The notes under the pieces are model-generated. The model did no database searches. It saw nothing but the letters and a program-made list of their open reading frames with translations, and was not told where the DNA came from. Source: Mucor racemosus (taxonomy: Eukaryota; Mucoromycota; Mucoromycetes; Mucorales; Mucoraceae). From it: a stretch of 64,000 nucleotides of DNA. The translations under genes and the position numbers were made by a program. The stretch's first letter is position 1. Each line of letters opens with the position of its first letter. The stretch is from NCBI GenBank assembly GCA_027405735.1, contig JAPEHQ010000007.1, forward strand, positions 372,001-436,000, in the 5' to 3' direction. Below, piece after piece: positions 44,615 to 55,084 of this stretch.

Positions 44615-47600
44615 TTAATACAAAGCCCTTTGTTGATTACTTGTACCAAAAGTTACATCTAATTCATTATCATCACTGTCATCATCATCATCGTCGTCAT
44701 CAATGCCACCGAATTGTTCTCCAAATTGAATAGCTGGAGTTTCCAATGCATTGTTAAACAGATCATTAAAGTCAAATGTTTTCGATCTTTTGACTACTGG
44801 TCTTGAGGCTGTGGTCGTTGATGTTACGGCTTTGGCAAAAGGATTTACATTTTCTTGTTCATCATCATTTTCATCGTCGTCGTCTTCATCGTCATCTTCA
44901 TCAAATAAGTTTCTTTTACGTTTAATAATTGGCATATTTCTTTCTTTTTCTTCTTCTTGTCGTATATTTTGAAATTTCATGGTGAGATTTCGACCAGGAT
45001 TAGACATTATTTGTGATCGATCAATTCGATCTCTTTCTCTTCGCGCAGCTGTACGTGGTGTATAAGGTGGAAGATTTTCCTGACTATTTAATGTCACACT
45101 AAACTCTTCTTGGTCACTTTCATCATCGTGTCTATGTGGTGTTCTATCCATCATAATCTTTCTGAAACGAGACGATGTACCTTGTGGTGTTTTTGGTGCT
45201 TGAGGGTATTCTGACTGTACATAGCTTGCATCAGTAGTAGGCGAAGTTTTTGATGAGGGAGACTATAAAAACATAGATATGAATATCATTTCAAACGATA
45301 TTTTGGATTTACTTACCAAACATGCCTCTGAATAATCTGCAAAAAGATTAGTACCAAGATATCGATTTAATGAAGTTCTAGGTGTAGTTTCAGGATTTGG
45401 TATGCTATTATCTCTTCGTAAAATGACAGTGCCTGTTTCTTGTGGTGCTTGAGCTAACATGGATACTGCTCGATTTGGTCTTCTAGGTGATAATGCACTT
45501 TTCGTAAAACTACCTGCTCGTTTCATTGTAGGTCTACCATGCACCGCTGCTCGCTTCATTTTAGCAATAGATTCATTTGTAGCTTCACCACGACGAGATT
45601 CTGTACCGGTAGTGACGCTTGGGGTCACATTAACCATACGTTTATAGAAAGAGTCTAACGTATTACTACTAGATTTCGTCATTTTTTGGGGCATAAAAGA
45701 TTTTGCGGATTTGGACTCAAGTTTAAGAGATTGTGAAGGCTTAACACTTGATTTTTGAGGCGGATGATAGGGTTTGACTATGCGAGTATCTAAAAGAGGA
45801 ATTATTCAAATGTTAGTTGAATCGATCTTGTTATTTTGATCAGTATTTACCAGATGCAGTGCGTGATGTAATAACAGGACGTTTAGATGATGATGATGAT
45901 GATGATGATGGTGGTGGTGGAGGTGGTGGTGGTGGCTGTGATGGTTGTTGTTGCTCTTCATGTTCTGCAAAATCATCTTCAAAGTCAAGTGAGGAAGGAG
46001 ATGCCATATCATCAGCACCAGCACAATCCTTAAAATGTGCAACTAAATCCGATAGTTCATGAAATCTTTTAAAAACAACATATTAGCATTATCACTAAGT
46101 AGTTTTAACACTAATTTGTTTTTACCTTTTTCCTAAAACCTGAGCAAATGCATGATCACTTAAATCACAAGGATCTCGCTTTTGGGCAGCCTGAGTACCT
46201 TCTTCGGAATCTAATCCAGTCAAGAAATCAGAAATATCATCATTCATACTAAATATGACTACAACTTTGGAAAAAAAGTTTCTAGCTTCTTCAAAAGGAT
46301 CCCGTTTGTATATTTCAAGGTCTTTGGGATCATCTATCAATTTGCAAATAAAACAATAGTTTATCACTTGAAGTTGAGCCCTAAATTAAAGAATTGAGTA
46401 ATTGTATGTTGGTTAGAATAAGGATTAACAAACTTACTCTCTCAATTTTAAGGCAACACAACTCATTCGTTCAAAATCAGGGCTAGTATGATGCTTTGAT
46501 TTGACTTTCTGCCACCATTGATATTGATAAGATTGTTCCAATGTACAATTTCCACTACTGGGTACTTTTTTGGCATTGGGGATCTCATTGTGGTGCTTTA
46601 TGTCCAGATCAGCTAATGGCATTGTATAATCAAAGATGGTAGAAATAATATCCTGTCTGCTGTGATCATTCTTTAGTAAATGATCAACGCATTTGTTGAT
46701 GTGTATTATAGTATTATCCATAGAAGCCTATCCTAAACTATTAATCATATAATCAAAACTGCTTGTGGATCAAAAATTACCCTTTGGGTATATAACGTAT
46801 CTAGGTATATCTTCTTCAATGCCTTTCCCATCATATCTACATCGGATGGTAATTGAATTTCTTTCTTTGCAATAGGTTCCACATCCATCTCTGGTGTTTT
46901 CACAAGCAAATCCTCTATTTGTAAATCGCCTGTAGATGTTTTATCTTTTATATTTAGTTTTGCTATAAAGTCTGGTAATGTTGTAAACAACTTGTATGAA
47001 CGGTCTTCGGGTGGTAAAGGTGCTTCAGGGAATTCAATGCGCAATTTTGTACTAGCTAGATACGTTCCAATAGGATAATCGTCTTCCACTAACACATTTT
47101 TCAGGCTTAAAGTAGGAGGAAGTTTATCAATATTCAAGAATCGAAGCGATGCGCTGCATCTCGAATAGGGTTCAATGCACACTCTTCGAGCCAAGTCTTC
47201 AAATCCAACCAGAGGAACCATTTCAGCAATCAAAATAGATTGTGTAGCAAATAATTCGTCTAAAATGATATTGAATGCATTGCATGATTCGCCCTCTTGA
47301 TAAGTGAGTTTATAATCGACAGTTGCATCGTTAACATTTTCCTTCAAAAGCCATGATACTGAAAACTGACTTGCATGAACAATATTAACAGTGCGAATTT
47401 CTGTAATAAAAGCCAAGGTGCTTGATTGGTAATTGGCTCCTCGAAGCGAGGTATACAATGCAAAGTTGCCCAAGCTCTTTCCTAATTTTGTCTTGAAAGG
47501 GCCCTTCCAAGCAGGAACATAAGAATGCACAATTCCTTGTCGAGATGGAAGGATATTTGCGAATTCGGAAAAGAAAGAATGTCCATAAATATCATTTTTA

Positions 47601-48313
47601 CGAATCAATTTTTGATACAAGATATATGTTCCACCAAATTGTTCAAAGCATGAAATAAATCCCTGTTGAATGAGTCGATCCATTAATTGTGCTCGAGGAT
47701 TATTGTGTAGAAACTTGTAATCTGTGTCAATAACGTTCAATGATATATGGTGTTGTTTATAACTTTGCAATAATGTCGTAGTCAATTCCTCTTTTACTTG
47801 TTGAAAGTGCTGAGAAATCTCAAATGATGCAATGGTAGATTGTGTTTTGCGCACATCTTCTTCGTCAACAGATTTAACAAAAAATCGATGCATATCATTT
47901 CCATCAGAAGGGCAGGCTGTTAATAAAAATATATAATTCTTTACGGGATCAGTAGTACACAGATCAGTGTTTTCCCATTGAAAATCACCAATTGCTTCCT
48001 TGAGTACTTGCTTAATACGCATGATGGGTGTACCTGTAACAGTTGTATCAGGTCGGTCTGCATTTCTCTTTTGGTATTCTGTATCAATGTGAATAAAAGA
48101 GTCTTTATCCATGGTATAAAAATGTCGAATAGAGTTTGTTGTATATCTCGTTTGGGTACTGAAAAAGCGATATCCCCATAAAATTTGCTGTTGTCGAGAG
48201 CGATAAAATAATAAAATACGCATAATTGATAACTTTAAATGATCCAGTTGGACCTTTGAAGTTATAATGGATTGCTCATCGATTAGAAAAGCTATCTTTG
48301 TTGGTGCTGCCAT
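44615..48313 (-). CDS. Treslin/TICRR-Sld3-like replication initiation protein
   Basis: Six exons: 46781-48313, 46438-46727, 46126-46380, 45851-46065, 45317-45789 and 44615-45262, totalling 3414 nt and 1137 residues. The start matches the Treslin N-terminal vWA-like region: KIAFLIDEQ, LKLSIMRILLFYRS, LWGYRFFSTQ, IGDFQWENTD and YIFLLTACPSD. A helical middle domain (about 512-650, NKCVDHLLKNDHSRQDIIST onwards) fits the Sld3/Treslin domain that binds Cdc45. The C-terminal half is disordered with many S/T-P sites: LSPRR, TTPRTSLNR, APKTPQG, DRTPHR and PYTPRTAARR. In the family, CDK-phosphorylated sites of this kind recruit TopBP1/Dpb11 to fire origins. The tail is very acidic. A continuous read is broken in several places; the splice model joins them in frame. 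Confidence 0.83.
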
Positions 48314-49209
48314 AATGTGTAGGGCCTAAAGAACAGATTTTGTATTCTTTTATCCAAGTTTCATAAAAAGACACAAAGCTTAAATTTCGCCTCAAGACAC
48401 GACGTATTGAAGGAGGAGTTTGGAGAACATAAAAAAAATGTGACTATTGCACAGTGACAATACTACTTTTGATATATGCCTACAACTATACAATATGTCA
48501 TCAGATCGAAGGATTATATTCTACAGAGTCAGTAGCATACAAAGATCAAGTTTTATAAAGATATCTCTCGATTTGAGGCGAAAAAACTGTGATATTTTTT
48601 TGCCAAATACTAAAATTGAATTCGATCATTGTTTACTGCTGATCAATTGCTTCACCTGAAAACAAGGGGCATCATCGTAAACTACACTGCGAATAGCATT
48701 GACTTGATATAATCTATCGATTTAAGTCATTTGAATTTTTCTGTATAAATTCACTTGAACTTTAACTATAAATCTATTCTTACATGTCATTGCGACATAT
48801 ATTGGCATTAGAAAGGGATTAACGCACAATATATTTTACTTGAATGTTTAACTTGATTAAAATTTGTACCGTCATATCTCAGCATTGAATCTAGATACAA
48901 ACATACGAAAATAAAGGTTTACAATAGATTCAAATGCATATTTATATTAAAGGATACAGCTAGGTAAACTCTAGAAGTGATTCCCTGACGGCAGAAAACA
49001 AGCCTATTCTCGATGATTATAGATCAAAATGATGGGCTTCCATTGCAATGAAAGGTACATCTAGAATCCATCCACGAAATATTGAAATTTCAACCTTCCC
49101 GAGTTATTATAAGAATGGTACAACAAAATGCAGGCTTCCTTGAGTGCTTTTTACCTTATCTATTGTTGGAGCTGTTGCAGATATTTCTGGGAAATGATGG
49201 CTAACCTTA
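48314..49209. other. Spacer between the Treslin gene and the palindrome
   Basis: Treslin promoter region, then AT-rich DNA. No gene was supported; the frame at 48447-48659 lacks motifs. Confidence 0.4.
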
Positions 49210-50330
49210 TACTAAACAACTTTCAGGATATACCTTAGACATTGCAAAATAGATATGAATTGGTCATATTATGCTACCTGCTCCCGAAATTATTTTATAT
49301 CTCGCAAAAGACTCAAAAACACATGGAATTCTCTGATTTTTCCTTGAAAAACTAGGTCTCACTTTTTATTCCTCCTCAATTTTTTGTTTGACTAAATAAC
49401 ACCAAGAAAAAATTATATGTCAATGTACCTGAGATGCCCAACTTTAATCCAAAAACAAGTATTCAAAAATATCCTACTTTTTGCAGGCGTTATTAATTTT
49501 TCAGTGCTAAGGTTTCAGATTTCTTACGCGTATTTCACTGATAAAAATTGAAAACTTTGAGGCTTCATATCTCTACAAAAAATTAAGCTATACTAACACT
49601 TTTTAATAATAAAACTTACTTGTTTTAAAGCGCTCTATAATATATAAAAGTATAAAAAAATTCTGAGCACTTTTATTTTTTTTTTGTTTTTTTTTTGACC
49701 TTTTTGCAGCAGATTTCAAAATATCCGTTAAATTGAGCAATATTTTCTTTACACTCATGTCATCAACCACGTTGAGCTCTCTCGGACCCAATTTATTTTT
49801 TCTCAAAATATTGATTTTTCGTGGAGATATCTTCAAAAACGTGTAAAAAGAGGTACTCTCGCTTTTAGCATCAATTTTTCCCTTATATACCCTCATCCCA
49901 AATCCTGGATTTCAAAAAAAATTGGGCAAAAATCTTGTTTCCTCTACGAAAAATACAGCTAGAAGGTTCAGTAATAGCTAGATCGATAGATAATTTTGCA
50001 TTACATCATATCCATTACTTATATTATAAATATGCTTATACAAAGTGATGTGTATCTTCAAAAAACCTCCAAAATTTCAATTGCATTTTATGCAAAATCT
50101 AATGTCAAACATTTGTCCAAGCTTTATTTCAACGGATGCAGACTTTAAAACTCTACAAGAACTATTTAATACCCTATCTCAATTTACTTTGCAGTTCATG
50201 AGCCATTAAGCATTTTTGTTTTTTTTGATCATTTTCTGGTCGATTTGTCGAATCAATTTTAAAACCCAGTTATCATAGGGTTAAGCTGTAATACAAACTA
50301 TTATTTTGATTATCTCGACAAAAAATCAAT
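49210..50330 (-). repeat. Dispersed repeat A, copy 4 (left arm)
   Basis: The frame 49896-49603 reads VYKGKIDAKSESTSFYTFLK, ISPRKINILRKNKLGPRELN and VVDDMSVKKILLNLTDILKS. The distal end continues outward to aacaactttcaggatatacc, also present at 11.93 kb, so this copy is longer than the mirrored one in the right arm. Confidence 0.8.
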
Positions 50331-51504
50331 ATTTTTTGCTGAAAGAAAAAATGCAAAGTAGCTTAGCGTTGGAACTATCTTGTATATATAAAAATTTAAT
50401 ACCTTAATTTAGGTGGTCAATTTTTTATAACCAATTCTAAGTAAATCTTGGTCAGTTTTGGTCAATTTTTGGCCAGTACACTTATATCCTGGAATGAACA
50501 TCTCTATTTTCTGAGAGATATCAATGGCCTATAGGGTGAAGATACATCTTCTTTAAAGATTTTACATGATTCGACCCATGAATATTGGACAAAAACATTC
50601 GAAAACATTTAAAAATTATCTGAAACTTGAAATCTACATTTATATTTTATAACCGTTAAAAATCTACAACAAAAACCCTATATCAGCGAATTTCAATCCT
50701 AATGATTTCCAATTTTACATAAAAGTAGGGGCATCTCTTTGACATGCTGATTTTAAAGGGAACCTGTTGTAAACTACTGTATGTCGAGAAAAGCATCGCT
50801 GAAGTGCATCTATAGTTTACTGCGTGCAGTAGTGAAGAGGAGCAAATTTTATAAAAAAACGGCTTTAAAAGAGATACTGTTTAAATTTTCTTTATTAAAT
50901 TATGGATAATGTACAATAAAAATCTATTCCTACTTTATTTACATTATTTGGTTATCGATATTTATCTGGCAGTTGTTTTGTCGAATGTTTGTTATTCCGT
51001 AATTTTGAATATATTGTTGGGGGTTGTTGATTTCTTAATTTACCTGGTCAAGAACGGCTCTTAAATTGGCTTTTGACAACTGAGATTGTCAATCACTACA
51101 GTCGAACTATGATTCCTATGGGCATAATGATCTGCGCAGATGGGCAAAATAAAAAAAAATGTGCACATCAGGCAGTCCAGATGAGCAGAGCAATGAGATC
51201 AAGGTTTTTTAGTCAATTTACTAAAATATATCAATCATAATATAATTCATTAAGAAAATAATTTGAATGATTTAAAGCATATTTGAGTTACTCTGATTTA
51301 ACATAATTGCCTTATTGACGAGATATATCAATTTGAAAGGGTTCTGCCCATGTTCTTCTTTCGAATACCAAATGGGAACAATGACAACAACCTGCTGTTT
51401 GGCAACACTAAAAGTATTTATGCCTTTGTACATTTCTGTTTGTAACACACAAAATTAACTGATTTAGAATTACTTTTCTTTCTTCTTCTCCACTCTTTTA
51501 TTTA

Positions 51505-52139
51505 TGTCTAAAACTACAACAAAAAAGATCAATTTTATTTTTTATAAACTGATATCCAGTAGCAGATACAAGTACATGTTCTTCCTATTGTTTATTTGGA
51601 AATAAACTATTAGCTGTTAATGCTAGGGCGCGTTATAATATTTTTCTCGAACAAAAGAAGCATCCAAGACTTAGTCATTTTGTTCCATCATTATCTACGT
51701 TATAAGCAATGCTTTTTTGGTCTAAAGTCGATATCCACCTAGGAAAAAATTGGTGATTATAAAAGTATGTAAAGCATTGACTTGATTTGAATAAGTAAAT
51801 GAATAAACTCTCGCTAATCTATTTACTTTCTAAAAAACATTTGTTTCCGTTTAATGACCAACAGCCAAGAAGAGGAAAACAAGATGTTGTCTTGTATACT
51901 TGTATACCATTACCAGCTATCAAAGGTACATCATAATCATTACTTATTAGCTTGTTGATTGATTTTATTAACAAATCAATTTTTATAGGCAAACGTAAAG
52001 GCGCATTCAGTTTAAAACGCTTAAAACAATTCAATTATGCTAATTTACATGATTTATCATCTCTTGCTCATTCAATTGCGATATTTGACTTTAATATTTC
52101 GTTTATACTGCTAATCGACTCTTTCGTCTATTAGAGTTA
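51505..52139. other. Coding-like fragments of unknown origin in the left arm
   Basis: On the plus strand, 51556-51704 reads open as VADTSTCSSYCLFGNKLLAV, NARARYNIFLEQKKHPRLSH and FVPSLSTL to a TAA, like the last exon of a gene. On the minus strand 52034-51819 reads LNAPLRLPIKIDLLIKSINK then YDVPLIAGNGIQVYKTTSCF. Both recur unchanged in the right arm (60489-61123). I do not recognise either; they may be captured gene pieces. Confidence 0.35.
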
Positions 52140-53138
52140 ACTCACCATCCTTGATTGGCATATCTATAATAACTGTTCATTATTATAGCTCATGGTATGC
52201 AATTAATACTATTAAAAGGGGTCGTCTAATCTCAAATTTATCTGATTCAACCGCTGATTCTAAACTAGCATTAAATTAATTGTGTTGACACGACGCAATA
52301 AAGTAAGGCGTTTTATCAAGTACGACGTTGACGTACAATGTACTGTATTTCCGTTAAATTGAACAGAAGATAGAAATATGGTTCATGCAGAGATGTATGA
52401 ATGTGTGGGAGAGCTCCGATAGATCTATGAACACAAAAAAATAATCCAAATCATGATGCTTTGTCGACCTGTTGTACGAGATTTTCTTTGTCGGAATACC
52501 TGGTGGCTCAAGTGTAATTTAGGCCTTTAACTGTCAAATGTATCGAATCAGAATAAGGTTGGTGAATTCATATAACGGATAATAAATGCAATGTCATTTA
52601 TTGAATGGGTGAGTGTAAATGTATAAAGCAAAGCTTACTTTTGAATGAGAGTACGAATTACTCTAATTAACATCAATAATAGATTCAAAAAGCATAGTTA
52701 AGTGGAATCGTTGCTACTAAATCGCATAATTTCATATGCAGAAAACTCTTGAAGCATTCATTTCTTTTTTTTTGGCAATACTACTACTACAAATCATCGT
52801 TCAATATGACAGACTATTAATGAATCAGAGAAAATACAACTTGTAAAGAACTGATACCCAACAATGTACATCGAGGTCAACAAGGTTGATAAAACGTGTA
52901 TTCATTGTGTAGTGGAAATCGCAACATTTTGATGGATGGAAATTACGGGACCAAGATGTTGTATTTGCCTCAGTATTTTCAAAAGGGTTTAAAAGCATAC
53001 TTCATCAAACTTACTTAGATGTTAAATACTCACCATGTGCTATTAGTATCATCTTGTGCTTTATTTAATTGCTGTATTATTAAAAATCAAGCTTTTCATA
53101 GCTTATAACAATGACGATGGGATGTTTCTGATTTTAGG

Positions 53139-53360
53139 TTGACATTTATCATAAGGCGAGCTAATGATATGTTTGATACTATTGTAGATGGAACGAGTCA
53201 ATTTAATTTATGGAATTTGAATACAAATACCGAGGAACCATTTGTAAGTACTGAAGTTGGTTCTGGTAAAGCATTGAATAAATTGGCTTGGGAAAAAGAG
53301 GGTGAAAAAACGGCAATAGGTTCCAGTGATGGCCATGTTTATATTTATGATATTGGAGAG
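53139..53360 (+). pseudogene. Captured exon of cytoplasmic dynein intermediate chain (left arm)
   Basis: The frame reads MFDTIVDGTSQFNLWNLNTN then SGKALNKLAWEKEGEKTAIG and SSDGHVYIYDIGE. It is followed exactly by a GT donor (gtaaga, 53361). This is the last WD40 blade of dynein intermediate chains, where VDGTG-x-x-x-LWNLN, ALN-x-x-x-W and G-x-x-x-VYDVGE are conserved. The upstream blades and the final exon are absent; preceding residues TFIIRRAND do not fit the family. So it is a one-exon fragment with a splice donor, about 190-220 bp. Confidence 0.8.
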
Positions 53361-53519
53361 GTAAGAATAAAACTCGATGTAAATCACCTCCAACGCAATA
53401 ATTATCAAGTAAGACTATATTATCATCAAATCAACTACCATACAATATTAGCATGTATAAAGATTTACAGTAATAAGCTTGAATCAAATGGGTACAGCAA
53501 TGTAAATTTTTGAAAAAGT

Positions 53520-54960
53520 TTTCCAGTATTATAAAATCTCTTATTTTTAAGACTTACAAGGCTTATAATCGGAATATTAATTTAGAAAATTATTCTTGTC
53601 CAGATCATCAATTTTGACATTTTTTAATTTTTTTTTTCTGTTTTTGCAAATCTAGAGTTAATTATACTACCCATTATAAAAACAAAAAATATACACATAT
53701 ACAGAGTTTAGCGCTCTATCTGCTCAATAAAAAATAACAAACATTTATATTGCGGAATATTACATGAAAATCCTTTAATCAAAAATCAGTTTTTAGGCCA
53801 AAAATGCTAAGTTTCATTACTTAACATTCAATATTAAGCTTTTATAAAATGTGTATTAGTCATGGCTACAATTTTCTCTCATAATGTAGTACATTTAAAT
53901 GTCGATTTTGGTATAAAAATTTGATTTTTCTATTTTTTGATCAAAATCATGAGTGTTGGTAAGGATAAAATGAGCCCCGAAAATGTCCGCTACAGAATCT
54001 GAATTTTTAGACCATACGTGGTTAAATATAAGAAAAGTAAAAAAAAAACTGCACGTTTATTCAAAACTTAGATATATACCATAGAATAAGAGACTTAACC
54101 GTTCAATCTTGCTATGCTCAATTGCGGCGTGGCTTTGCGGGCTCGCTTTTGCAATTTTTTAATAAATGTATGATATGACAGATGGTTTTTCTGGTAGAAA
54201 AATGAATGTTTCTATGGTAACAGATAAACAGATATTGCCTATTTTGGTTTGTTTATGGTTCATACGCTGTAATGCTGCTTTTACATTGCAATTTAGCAGT
54301 GTTTTAATTGCGCTAAATGATGTAAAGCCTTGAAAATCCTTTTTCTACGTGTGTTGTTTCTCTCTTTTTGTTTTCATATTCCAAGGATATATTTATCGTT
54401 TGATAAACCATATCAGACTATCAAGCTAGTATTCTTTTCTTTTATTTGAATACGCATGCTAACATAAGGGACTAATATTTTTAATATAGGTAGAAGTCGG
54501 TATATTAGAGACTGATATTATCATTTATTAACCGCATTCCAAGATCAAACATCACTATTTACTACTTTATTGTTGGACATAATATTTCTTGATTACCAGA
54601 TCAAATCGAAGGCAATGATATTTATTCCTACTCAATAAAAAGCTAGAGCTGGCTACAAACTATAAACTCGCGAAATGTCCCAGAAAAGTGATAAAATTTT
54701 AAATGATATAGAAACAAAAATAAAAAAAAGAATACCCTAACGTCTTGTATAATAACCATAGTTTTGGTCGTAGTTATACTTGAAAACAAATCCTTTTACA
54801 GCTGGCAATCGTAAACCAAAATAGTAAGTTTAAAGAAGGTTAATTTTTTTAAATTTTATGTGTGATAAAGTAACATCCACAATCTTATATTTGGCTTACA
54901 TATGAATTTAAGCATTAAGTGCTATTCAAGGTTATGCCAGAGCAAAACCATTGTTGCTGT
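53520..54960 (-). repeat. Repeat B, copy in left arm
   Basis: Reverse complement of 20566-21917 plus 27762-27908. It extends past the arm/loop boundary (about 54570) to gctgtaaacattatagctat near 54955, so it is longer than the right-arm copy. Confidence 0.8.
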
Positions 54961-55084
54961 AAACATTATAGCTATAAACATATTTACAAATAATGATAAT
55001 CGTAAATATATTGGCTCTTGCATGTATTATTGTTCTACATCAACAACGTATTGAATTGTATTGTCTATAAACTGCTGTATTCAT

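Larger units (their letters stand above)
49232..54570. repeat. Left arm of giant inverted repeat
   Basis: Pairs with 58060-63396 in reverse complement. Every position x maps to 112628-x: frames at 53139-53513/59115-59489, 51819-52034/60594-60809 and 49603-49896/62732-63025 are the same proteins residue for residue. Sequence I compared is identical from about 49250 to 53900; differences start near 53901 and increase towards the loop. The arm contains repeat A, anonymous DNA, a dynein exon fragment and repeat B. Confidence 0.93.

Noticed and set aside
45880..45935. (GAT)n/(GGT)n tract
   Set aside because: It encodes the Ser and Pro runs of exon 4 of the Treslin-like gene on the minus strand, so it is coding, not a separate element.
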